Assembly: GCA_003557765.1 (NCBI GenBank)
Contig: PWNO01000278.1
Span: forward strand, 1 to 40,717
Length of the DNA stretch: 40,717 nt
Reading direction: 5' to 3'
Source: Bacteroidales bacterium
Lineage (GTDB): Bacteria; Bacteroidota; Bacteroidia; Bacteroidales; UBA7960
The translations under genes were made by a program, and so were the position numbers. The stretch's first letter is position 1. Each line of letters begins with the position of its first letter. The notes beneath the pieces are model-generated. The model saw only the letters and a list, made by a program, of their open reading frames with translations. It did no database searches and was not told the origin of the DNA. Positions 24,601-31,581 of this stretch are shown piece after piece.

Positions 24601-25916
24601 GCTGGACCGCCGGCGATTGGCAGGAACTCTATCGCAAGACCTTTGGCAATGACTTCCTCAAAGACATCAGCAACCCACGTGTATGGGAAAAGATTTACGA
24701 TGTGCCTGACAAGCAAATCTGGGAACTGCGCAACAAAAACAGGAAGAACCTGTTGCAATATCTTGAACGCAGGATGCTGCAAAACCTTTCACGCCGCCAG
24801 GAAACCCCACGCAAGATCTATCAGCTGATGGATGCCGTGGATGACAAAGCACTCACCATAGGTTTTGCCCGCCGCTTTGCCACCTACAAACGCGCCCATC
24901 TGCTGTTTAACGACCTGGAACGCCTTTCGCGTATTGTAAATGATCCTGACAAACCAGTGCAGTTTATCTATGCAGGGAAAGCGCACCCAGCTGATAAAGC
25001 CGGACAGGAATTGATCAAGCACATTCTTGAGGTAAGCCGCAGGAAAGAATTCCTTGGCAAGGTGATCTTCCTTGAAGATTATGATATGGAGCTCGGTCGC
25101 GAACTGGTCAAAGGGGTCGATATCTGGCTGAATACACCTACCCGGCCCCAGGAAGCATCAGGCACCAGTGGACAGAAAGCAACGTTGAATGGCGTAATGA
25201 ATTTCAGCGTGCTGGATGGCTGGTGGGCAGAAGGCTATGTAGAGGAAGCAGGCTGGCAGCTCAAGGAAGAGAAGACCTTTGAAAACCAGGAGTTCCAGAA
25301 CGAACTGGATGCGGAAATGATCTACAACACCCTGGAAACTGAGATCGCGCCCATGTTCTATGACCGAAACGACAAAGACATGCCTGAAGAATGGGTCAGG
25401 TGGATCAAGAACAACATTGCCCGCATTGCGCCACATTATACCAACAAGCGCATGATGGACGATTATTTTAATCAATATTATCATACTTTGTTTGATTCTT
25501 CTGCACGCTTCCACCAGGATGATTATAAAACGGCCCGGGCAATGGTTTATTGGAAAAACAAGGTACTGCGTGCCTGGGATACCATTCAGGTCGTGGACAA
25601 GAAACTGCTGAGCAACTCTGGCAAGGAGCTTAAGCTGGGTGACCTATTCCTGGCAGAGCTCACCCTTGAGGTGCAGGATCTGAAAGATTCCGATTTTGGC
25701 GTGGAAGTGGTCTTTGCCCAAAAGTCGCCAGGCGGTGATCGCGAAATGGTGTCAGTCTATGAGATGGAAAAGGTAAAAAGTGATCAGGCGCAGGTTACGT
25801 TTAAATCTGAGGTGCCGGCACAACGCACCGGTGATTTTAATTATGCATTCCGTGTGTTTCCCAAACACCCAGAACTTGCCCACCGCCAGGATTTCAACCT
25901 GATCAAGTGGATTTAA
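21627..25916 (+). CDS. Fusion of GT3 glycogen synthase and GT35 alpha-glucan phosphorylase
   Basis: From ATG 21627 (MKEAHINPDYIFEVSWEVAN) the protein has 1429 residues. Residues 1 to about 580 are a eukaryote-type GT3 glycogen synthase: EVSWEVANKIGGIHTVI, TTHATVVGRS, FTTVSQ, ITPNGI and FPSYYEPWGYTPME, with the expected catalytic pair Glu438 and Glu446 eight residues apart. From about 587 a DUF3417 domain (SLPEMAKNIWWTWNDDARRLF) opens a GT35 phosphorylase: YFSMEYGLNENVKIYSGGLG, then EASGTSGQKATLNGVMN, where Lys1184 should hold pyridoxal phosphate. One half elongates alpha-1,4-glucan, probably from UDP-glucose; the other phosphorolyses it to glucose-1-phosphate. I recall phosphorylases of about this length in other Bacteroidota, so the fusion may be lineage-wide. 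Confidence 0.93.
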   Translation: MKEAHINPDYIFEVSWEVANKIGGIHTVISTKAPILTAEHKDNYICIGPDVWKETHQNPEFEEDPDLFRAWREHAAQQHIYVRLGRWRVPGNPIAILVDFTPLFGKKDDIFSDYWLKFGLNSLSGQWDYTEPAMFGYAAGQAIESFYDFHLTAHDKLIAHFHEWMAGAGVLYLKDRVPQAGTIFTTHATVVGRSIAGHGQNLYQQLDGLDAETKANALGILSKYSLEKVAAEQADVFTTVSQGCADECEKVIGKKPQVITPNGINREMLIADMELGKTRKAARKRLLDVAQGLLQIELPKDSFLIGHSGRYEFRNKGIDIFIDALGRLNTQDLQKPVLAFIMVPGNQTGFKKELPARIQTPDYNNPITEEHLTHMLANPEHDAILQRLRQAGIMNRQEDKVKVIFTPAYLNGDDGIFQMTYFELLTGFDATAFPSYYEPWGYTPMESLVMQVPSISSSLSGFGKWVEEQEAMSGEALKLIRRGDEEGEGPLDEITEIIANWAIQSEKEGFTGEDDPIAPLCHNHMIPGRAQSKEIAQIVVWDQQIGAYKEAFGLALQSAGERYPQYKDKKQPIRSVAMPPVESMKPKWKKISVSISVPEKLNSLPEMAKNIWWTWNDDARRLFQRINPELWESCEKNPVEMLEGLSMEEYERLTEDDAFMKKYAEVEKKFRTYMEEGKQKKAKQIAYFSMEYGLNENVKIYSGGLGVLAGDFLKQASDDNIDMVGIGLLYRYGYFTQSLSVHGEQLDTYHPHDFARMFAKPVRDKDGKRVKISIGFPGRTLHARIWRIDVGRVPLYLLDTDVSENQPVDRFVTHQLYGGDWENRFKQEFLLGIGGIRLLDALGLQPDVYHCNEGHAAFTGLERLRKYVQEDKLSFHEAMEVVRASSLFTTHTPVPAGHDFFSEDMLRTYMPHYADRLGISWETFMGLGKMNPQNPEEDYSMSVLAAKLARHVNGVSLIHGKVSRNMFKDLYPGYFPDEIHIGHVTNGVHYGSWTAGDWQELYRKTFGNDFLKDISNPRVWEKIYDVPDKQIWELRNKNRKNLLQYLERRMLQNLSRRQETPRKIYQLMDAVDDKALTIGFARRFATYKRAHLLFNDLERLSRIVNDPDKPVQFIYAGKAHPADKAGQELIKHILEVSRRKEFLGKVIFLEDYDMELGRELVKGVDIWLNTPTRPQEASGTSGQKATLNGVMNFSVLDGWWAEGYVEEAGWQLKEEKTFENQEFQNELDAEMIYNTLETEIAPMFYDRNDKDMPEEWVRWIKNNIARIAPHYTNKRMMDDYFNQYYHTLFDSSARFHQDDYKTARAMVYWKNKVLRAWDTIQVVDKKLLSNSGKELKLGDLFLAELTLEVQDLKDSDFGVEVVFAQKSPGGDREMVSVYEMEKVKSDQAQVTFKSEVPAQRTGDFNYAFRVFPKHPELAHRQDFNLIKWI

Positions 25917-26076
25917 TTGGGTTTTTGCTGATAAGTTTGTAACTTCATTGCCCGGTCTGTTCACCTGCCGGACATTGGTTTTAACCATCCGGACAGCCCC
26001 TGGGGTGCTTCTCAGGTGGATTGTGATTGTTTGGAAGGTATTAGAAATTTGAAGTTTGAGGTTTAAGGCTGATTGG

Positions 26077-26120
26077 CAGCGAAGGCCCGACAGCAAAGAC
26101 CCGAAAGCGAAGCGATTAGG
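26077..26120 (+). repeat. 14-nt-period array (family D, copy 2)
   Basis: CAGCGAAGGCCCGA, CAGCAAAGACCCGA and AAGCGAAGCGATTA are consecutive 14-nt units. A TTTGACGTTTTAAGTC segment (26123-26138) follows and may be a decayed family A piece. The rest of the 322-bp spacer (25917-26238) shows no gene; short inverted segments near 25966-25997 have no T-run. Confidence 0.7.
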
Positions 26121-26238
26121 GGTTTGACGTTTTAAGTCAGCCGAAACAACAGCACCTTGACTGTCAGAAGCTGTCCAAGTCCTTTGTCAATTTCTATATC
26201 AAATTGCTAGATAATAATGTATCACCAAAACACATGAA

Positions 26239-26985
26239 ATGAAAATTTTGGAAGGAAAAACAGCCCTTGTCACAGGCGGCTCCCGTGGGATTGGCAAGGC
26301 CATTGCCATCGCATTTGCTGAAACAGGAGCTAACGTGGCATTTTCTGACCTGGCCTATGATGACCAGGCAAAAGAACTGGAAAAGGAACTTGCTGCGTTT
26401 GGCGTAAAAGCCAAAGGGTATGCATCTGATGCGAGCAGCTTTGCAGATAGCGAGCACCTGGTGAAAGAAGTTGTTGAAGAATTTGGCAGCATCGACATCC
26501 TGGTAAATAACGCCGGGATCACCCGTGACACACTCATGATGCGTATGACGGAAGAAATGTGGGATGATGTGCTCCGTATCAACCTGAAATCTGCCTTCAA
26601 CCTGTGCAAGGCAGCCCAGCGTTACATGCTGAAGCAACGCCAGGGCAGCATCATCAATATGAGTTCGGTCGTAGGTATCGGCGGCAATGCCGGCCAGGCT
26701 AATTATGCGGCGTCCAAAGCGGGAATGATCGGATTCACCAAGTCTGTCGCACAGGAAATAGGCGCTCGAAATGTCCGCGTAAATGCCATCGCACCGGGTT
26801 TCATTGAAACCGAGATGACGGCCAAACTGCCGGAAGACGTGAAGAAACAGTGGGCTGAACAAATACCCCTGAAGCGTGCAGGTAAGCCCGAAGACGTGGC
26901 AAACATGGCTATATTTCTAGCTTCAGACATGGCTTCTTATGTCACCGGACAGGTGTTTACCGTCTGTGGCGGCATGAACAAATAG
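26239..26985 (+). CDS. fabG: 3-oxoacyl-ACP reductase (FabG) / short-chain dehydrogenase
   Basis: This 248-residue SDR enzyme reduces 3-oxoacyl-ACP with NADPH in fatty acid elongation. The nucleotide-binding GGSRGIG is at 13-19, NNAG at 90-93, and the catalytic Ser143, Tyr156 and Lys160 lie in SSVVG and YAASK. The segment APGFIETEMTAKLPE and the C-terminal ASYVTGQVFTVCGGM are typical FabG sequence. No other fab genes are adjacent, so a dedicated SDR with a different substrate cannot be excluded. It is followed after 25 bp by recF. Confidence 0.88.
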   Translation: MKILEGKTALVTGGSRGIGKAIAIAFAETGANVAFSDLAYDDQAKELEKELAAFGVKAKGYASDASSFADSEHLVKEVVEEFGSIDILVNNAGITRDTLMMRMTEEMWDDVLRINLKSAFNLCKAAQRYMLKQRQGSIINMSSVVGIGGNAGQANYAASKAGMIGFTKSVAQEIGARNVRVNAIAPGFIETEMTAKLPEDVKKQWAEQIPLKRAGKPEDVANMAIFLASDMASYVTGQVFTVCGGMNK

Positions 26986-27010
26986 GCACAGCCCAAACCA
27001 TTCCATCACC

Positions 27011-28138
27011 ATGATGTATTGCCAGCAGCTTAGTGTGATGCAGTTCAAAAACCTGCCAGATCTCAAGGTGGATTTGTCACCTAAGTTCAATTGTTTTGCC
27101 GGTCACAACGGGGCCGGTAAAACAAACCTGCTGGATGCCATTTACTACCTTTCCTTTTGTAAGAGTTTCGCCAATCCCGTAGATTCGCAAAACATTGCTT
27201 TTGAAAAGGATTTTTTTGTGATCAAGGGGAAATACCGGGTGAATGGAAAAACCGATAGCTTGTATTGCGGATTGAAACGGGGGCAGCGTAAGGTCTTCAA
27301 AAGAAACAAAAAGGAGTATGACCGCCTTTCCGACCACATCGGCTCTTACCCCTTGGTGCTGCTTAGTCCGGCTGACAGCCGGCTGATTTTAGGTGGCAGC
27401 GAAGAGCGACGCAAATTCGTGGATGGAGTCATCTCCCAATACCACAAGGAGTACTTGCATAAGCTGATGGCTTATAATAAAGCCTTGCAGCAACGCAATG
27501 CCCTCTTGAAAATATTTGCCGAAAAACGGCGTTTCGATCAGGATTCCCTTGCGATTTGGGATGAACAACTAATCAAAAATGGTCAATTCCTTCACCAGGA
27601 ACGTGCCGGTTTCTTCACTTCCTTTTTGCCTGTCTTTCGTGAATATTATTCCTTTTTAAGCCATGGCAATGAGAAAACGGACATCATCTATGACACACAC
27701 CTGGACAATAGAGATCTTAGGTCACTATTGGAGGAATCCCGGGAAAAGGACAGGATCGCGCAACATACTACTGCAGGCATCCATAAGGATGACCTCTCCT
27801 TCCTTATCCACAATGAACCCGTCAAGAAATTTGGCAGTCAGGGACAACAAAAATCATTCATCATCGCCCTTCGCCTTGCCCAGTTCGTGTTTACAAAAAA
27901 AATCAAGGATGTTCATCCCATTCTCCTCTTTGATGACATCTTTGACAAGCTGGATGAATCCAGGGTAACCCAACTTATGAAACTGGTTAGCCGCGAAGAT
28001 TTTGGACAGGTCTTTGTGACAGATACGCACCCGCAGCGGCTCGAAAAACTTTTTGAAAGCATTCCGTCAGAGTGTAAGCTTTTTGATATGGAAGGGGGAA
28101 AAATTACACAAACCAGGATGCTGAATCAGTCAACTTAA
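27011..28138 (+). CDS. recF: DNA replication and repair protein RecF
   Basis: RecF is an SMC-like ATPase that helps load RecA at single-strand gaps together with RecO and RecR. Walker A GHNGAGKT is at 31-38, the ABC signature region SQGQQKSFIIALRLA near 276-290 and Walker B ILLFDDIFDKLD near 304-315; TDTHPQRLE carries the conserved late His. The length (375 aa) is normal. In many bacteria recF follows dnaA-dnaN; here it follows fabG and is paired with a DUF721 gene 12 bp downstream, so the operon is probably recF plus DUF721. Confidence 0.95.
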   Translation: MMYCQQLSVMQFKNLPDLKVDLSPKFNCFAGHNGAGKTNLLDAIYYLSFCKSFANPVDSQNIAFEKDFFVIKGKYRVNGKTDSLYCGLKRGQRKVFKRNKKEYDRLSDHIGSYPLVLLSPADSRLILGGSEERRKFVDGVISQYHKEYLHKLMAYNKALQQRNALLKIFAEKRRFDQDSLAIWDEQLIKNGQFLHQERAGFFTSFLPVFREYYSFLSHGNEKTDIIYDTHLDNRDLRSLLEESREKDRIAQHTTAGIHKDDLSFLIHNEPVKKFGSQGQQKSFIIALRLAQFVFTKKIKDVHPILLFDDIFDKLDESRVTQLMKLVSREDFGQVFVTDTHPQRLEKLFESIPSECKLFDMEGGKITQTRMLNQST

Positions 28139-28150
28139 TCATTGATCTGC

Positions 28151-28441
28151 ATGACTTCAACCAACACACGTCCGCTGGGAGAACTTATCCGTGAGGTGCT
28201 GAGAAGGCACCGCCTTGATGGAAAAATCACGGAAACGCGCATCATGGCTTCGTGGGAGAAAGTAATGGGCACGCACATTGCCCGGTATACTGATAACGTA
28301 TCAGTGCGGCAGGGCAGGCTGACCGTCTATCTCCGGTCGTCGGTCCTGCGTAATGAGCTTGAGTATGCCCGGGAGAAGATCATCCAAAAAATCAATGAAG
28401 AACTTGGAGAGCAAATTGTGCAGGATGTTGTTTTCAGATAA
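28151..28441 (+). CDS. DUF721 family protein (DciA-like helicase-operating protein)
   Basis: The 96-residue protein (ATG at 28151; an upstream TTG at 28142 is less likely) has the DUF721/DciA pattern: PLGELIREVLRRHRLDGKI, WEKVMGTHIARYT, then GRLTVYLRSSVLRNELEYAREKII and a C-terminal INEELGEQIVQDVVFR. DciA is the ancestral loader or partner of the replicative helicase DnaB in bacteria without DnaC; that role is known for proteobacterial members and inferred here. The small, basic KH-like fold and the recF partner support a replication function. Its end overlaps the convergent gene at 28434 by 8 bp. Confidence 0.85.
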   Translation: MTSTNTRPLGELIREVLRRHRLDGKITETRIMASWEKVMGTHIARYTDNVSVRQGRLTVYLRSSVLRNELEYAREKIIQKINEELGEQIVQDVVFR

Positions 28442-29384
28442 TTTGATCCATTAGCTCCACTTCCAGCCTGCTTTTGCGAATGCGCTGCACACGTACCCTG
28501 GCCTGGTCTTTATCCAGATAATATGAGGCGGTTTGCTCGTCTGCAAATACCTTGACCTCCTCCCCGAAACAATCCGTAAGCACCAATACTTTTTGCGCAA
28601 AACCATCGGTAAACAACAGTTCCTCCACCCTGTCGACGGCGAAGCTATAAATGTTTCCAGGTTTATAACAGGGATGCTCCGGCTCCAGGAGATAATAGCC
28701 TTCAGAAGCAAATTTTTCTACCCTGCAAGTAACCTGTTGTCCCTTCCTGAAGCCATAATGGTGGTAATATTTCTTGCGTAGCAGGTGTTTGCTGCCTGAG
28801 GCATCTTTCAAAATGTAATAGCGCTGACCATCATCCGGGTTATGCATGTCATCCACGATCGTAAAGACATAAAACCTTCCGGGTTTCAGCTCTGGGTGTT
28901 TTACTTCTTCTCCGGAGATCATGAGAAACAATTTTCCCTTTTTGATGCGCTTTACCTTGCAGCGTATCCCTGCAGGGGGATTGTCCCATAATGCCTCATC
29001 ATAGGTACGTACTTTCCAGGTGTTGTGAAACAAATCCCTGACAAGAAAAAAATACTCATCCTGATTAATGATGTTTTTGCGGCGACCTTTGCTTTCAAGC
29101 TCAAAATCATAGGTCTCACCTTCTTTGTAATGCGGGTGAGCGGGTTCCAGGAACATCCTTCCATTGCAGTTAATCTTATCTACGCGACAGGAGATGGTCT
29201 GCCCAGATGAAAACCCGTAATCTTCATAAAACTTTTTAGGTACCAATATTTTATAGCCGTTTGGGTCTTGCATCACAAACCAATCGTCATCCTGACCGAG
29301 AGACACGATTTTCAGGATACGAAACCTGTACCAGTGACCTTCGGTTAGGCGGGCATTGGGAATATTGATCTTTTGGATACGCAT
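28434..29384 (-). CDS. Unrecognised protein with four OB/S1-like repeats
   Basis: I do not recognise a named family. The start MRIQKINIPN at 29384 is 5 bp after the pncA stop, so the genes are coupled. The 316 residues form about four repeats of 75-85 residues. The core pattern is CRVxKIxxxGxxFLEPxHPxYKxGxxYxF: ISCRVDKINCNGRMFLEP, IRCKVKRIKKGKLFLMI, VTCRVEKFASEGYYLLEP, and a terminal half-copy VRVQRIRKSRLEVELM. KKFYEDYGFSSGQ and KKYYHHYGFRKGQ pair repeats 1 and 3, so an A-B-A-B duplication is likely. Alternating beta strands with basic patches resemble OB or S1-type RNA-binding folds. No signal peptide or catalytic motif is visible. RNA or ribosome binding is a guess. Confidence 0.7.
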   Translation of the reverse strand: MRIQKINIPNARLTEGHWYRFRILKIVSLGQDDDWFVMQDPNGYKILVPKKFYEDYGFSSGQTISCRVDKINCNGRMFLEPAHPHYKEGETYDFELESKGRRKNIINQDEYFFLVRDLFHNTWKVRTYDEALWDNPPAGIRCKVKRIKKGKLFLMISGEEVKHPELKPGRFYVFTIVDDMHNPDDGQRYYILKDASGSKHLLRKKYYHHYGFRKGQQVTCRVEKFASEGYYLLEPEHPCYKPGNIYSFAVDRVEELLFTDGFAQKVLVLTDCFGEEVKVFADEQTASYYLDKDQARVRVQRIRKSRLEVELMDQII

Positions 29385-29389
29385 GGGAG

Positions 29390-29995
29390 TCAGATGGAAT
29401 TCGATTGGATGATTTTGCCCCCTTTTTCTTTGATGGATGCCTTCATGGAAGTAAAGCCATCCGGATCGATCGGACGGGTTGCATCTTCCACCAGGATGGT
29501 TTTGAAACCTTCTTTGAGCGCATCCAGCGCAGTGAAGGCCACACAAAAATCACCGGCAAGACCTGTAACATAGACGTTTTGTATGCCCTTGCCTCTGAGA
29601 TAGTCTGCCAAGCCGGTGCTTTTCTTTCTTCCATTGTCAAAAAAGCCGCTGTAACTGTCAATTTCCGGATCAAGGCCCTTGCGGAAAATAGCTTCTACGG
29701 AATGCATCTCCAGTTCTTCAGCAAATGCAGCACCTCTGGTGCCCTGAATACAATGGTCGGGCCATAGGATCTGCTCAAGTCCGCCAAGGATGGTCTGATC
29801 AAAGGGCATTTTGTCCTTGTGTGCAGAAGCAAAGCTCCCATGGGCTGCGGGATGCCAGTCCTGGGTAGCCACAACCAGCGGAAATGCTTGTTGTATCTTG
29901 TTGATCACCGGAATTACCTGGTCTCCATCCGGTACTTGCAAAGCACCACCAGGCAGAAAGTCATACTGGACATCTACAATCAGTAAAGCGTTCAT
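29390..29995 (-). CDS. pncA: Nicotinamidase (PncA)
   Basis: PncA hydrolyses nicotinamide to nicotinate for NAD salvage. The catalytic triad is visible as Asp8 (LLIVDVQYDF), Lys106 (IFRKGLDP) and Cys151 (AGDFCVAF). The metal site is Asp46, His48 and His81 or His52 in TQDWHPAAHGSF and WPDHC. The 201-residue length is normal. The ATG is at 29995. It lies downstream of pncB, the next enzyme in the same salvage route, with a 120-bp spacer containing octamer repeats, and it is tightly coupled to the repeat protein at 29384. Confidence 0.94.
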   Translation of the reverse strand: MNALLIVDVQYDFLPGGALQVPDGDQVIPVINKIQQAFPLVVATQDWHPAAHGSFASAHKDKMPFDQTILGGLEQILWPDHCIQGTRGAAFAEELEMHSVEAIFRKGLDPEIDSYSGFFDNGRKKSTGLADYLRGKGIQNVYVTGLAGDFCVAFTALDALKEGFKTILVEDATRPIDPDGFTSMKASIKEKGGKIIQSNSI

Positions 29996-30007
29996 AGGCT
30001 AAAATTT

Positions 30008-30030
30008 TTGTCAACATATCAAAAGGTCAA
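30008..30030 (-). repeat. 8-nt-period array (family A, copy 6) before pncA
   Basis: Read on the plus strand, GTC, ATC and GTC begin at 30010, 30018 and 30026, keeping the 8-nt phase. The T-rich strand is the pncA sense strand and ends about 13 nt before its ATG. A related stretch at 30093-30112 lies near the pncB stop in the opposite orientation. Confidence 0.65.
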
Positions 30031-30115
30031 AGGATCTGGTTTTAATTGTACGTGGCGAACCTTTAACCTGATTTTCAAAGTAAAAAATCGACTATGTTGA
30101 TGTTTTGACAGCAAT

Positions 30116-31534
30116 TCACATGTAGTCTTGCAACTTTTGTACCATATTGTCACGCAGTGCCATCAGTTGGTCCGAGATCCCCACCTTGTAGATGTGCGGG
30201 AAGTCAAACCTTTTGTGCTCTTCTGGTAAATTTTTCAGACGTGTTGCAGCGAATTCACGCAGCCTGAAAGGGTTTGTCTCACTGTTGCCGGTAACCTCTC
30301 CATCTTTCATTTGGGTAATGAATATGTCTTCGTGCTCCATTCCCTCCAGTCGCAGGCTTTTTTCTTTTTGAAAGGGATGCGTCATGCCTTTGGGATGCTG
30401 TTCATGATCCAGTGCTATGCAGTCGGCGTAGAAACAGCCATGCTGATCAAGAAACCTGAACACCTTTTTCTTTCCGGGAAGGGTGGTCTTCTGCACATTT
30501 TCAGAGATTTTCAGTCGCGGATCAGCACCGGCATAGGATAGCTTAAACACCCCGTCAATTGCGCCATCAGGACGCCCAATGACCATGCTGGTACCTACAC
30601 CGAAAATGTCGATGGGGGCTTGCTGGTCCAGCAGGCTTTTAATTACATGTTCGTCTAGTTGATTGGAGACAATGATCTGTACATCATTCAGGCCACGTTC
30701 ATCAAGCATCTTGCGCGCTTTTTTTGAAAGGTATGCAAGGTCACCGCTATCCAGTCGGATGCCTTTTAGTCGGAAGCCTTGTTTATTCAACTCCCGGGCC
30801 ACTTTGATCGCATTTGGGATACCGCTCTTCAGCGTGTTGTATGTGTCAACCAAAAGCACACAGTTTTCGGGGAAGATCCTGGCGTAAGCGCGGAATGCCT
30901 CGAGCTCGCTACTGTAACTTTCAATGAAACTATGTGCCATGGTGCCGGCAGGGGTGATATCGTGTTCCATGGCCGCCAGCATGTTGGATGTGGTGTCGAA
31001 TCCACCTATGATGGCAGCCCTGGAGGCCTGAATGCCTCCGAGTCCTTGTGCACGGCGTAATCCAAAGTCGCTTAGCTTGCGTTTACCTGCACTGAACCTG
31101 ATCCTGCTGGCCTTGGTGGCAATAAGCGACTGAAAGTTCAATACGTTCAGCAACAATGTTTCAATGAGCTGCACTTCTTGCAGTCCACCGTCCACACGCA
31201 GGATCGGCGCAACCGGAAAGACGATTTCTCCTTCCCGCATGCCGGTGATGTCCCCGCGAAAAGAAAACGACTTTAGATATTCAAGGTAATCAGGGTGAAA
31301 GCCCTTTTGGTGCAGAAAGTCAATGTCAGCCTCACCAAAACGAAGTCCTTGGATTTGCTCCAGGAGCTCATGGAGTCCCGTAAAGATGACATATCCTCCA
31401 CTAAAAGGGTTCTTCCTGAAAAAATAATCGAAGGAAGCGGGCTGGTCGTGTCGCTCCTCGAGAAAATAAGCCTGCCCCATCGTAAGCTGATACAAGTCCG
31501 TAAAAAGCGGGGAGAGTATTCGGTTTTTATGCAT
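30116..31534 (-). CDS. pncB: Nicotinate phosphoribosyltransferase (PncB)
   Basis: PncB joins nicotinate to phosphoribosyl pyrophosphate, the committed step of the Preiss-Handler route to NAD. Conserved segments are SPLFTDLYQLTMGQAY at the N-terminus, DFGLRRAQG, the active-site region PAGTMAHSFIESY with its histidine, LVDTYNTLKSG and IRLDSGDLAYLSKKAR. The length (472 aa) fits the longer bacterial class. The ATG is at 31534, 47 bp after the NfeD-type gene. With pncA downstream this forms a nicotinamide salvage pair. Confidence 0.95.
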   Translation of the reverse strand: MHKNRILSPLFTDLYQLTMGQAYFLEERHDQPASFDYFFRKNPFSGGYVIFTGLHELLEQIQGLRFGEADIDFLHQKGFHPDYLEYLKSFSFRGDITGMREGEIVFPVAPILRVDGGLQEVQLIETLLLNVLNFQSLIATKASRIRFSAGKRKLSDFGLRRAQGLGGIQASRAAIIGGFDTTSNMLAAMEHDITPAGTMAHSFIESYSSELEAFRAYARIFPENCVLLVDTYNTLKSGIPNAIKVARELNKQGFRLKGIRLDSGDLAYLSKKARKMLDERGLNDVQIIVSNQLDEHVIKSLLDQQAPIDIFGVGTSMVIGRPDGAIDGVFKLSYAGADPRLKISENVQKTTLPGKKKVFRFLDQHGCFYADCIALDHEQHPKGMTHPFQKEKSLRLEGMEHEDIFITQMKDGEVTGNSETNPFRLREFAATRLKNLPEEHKRFDFPHIYKVGISDQLMALRDNMVQKLQDYM

Positions 31535-31581
31535 TGCAGGGTTTATTTTCAGTATGGTCGAATTTATCGGAACAGGCTTTC

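Noticed and set aside
25966..26000. Terminator after the synthase-phosphorylase fusion
   Set aside because: The CCGGACA elements are direct rather than inverted, the central TGGTT/AACCA stem is short and there is no T-run.
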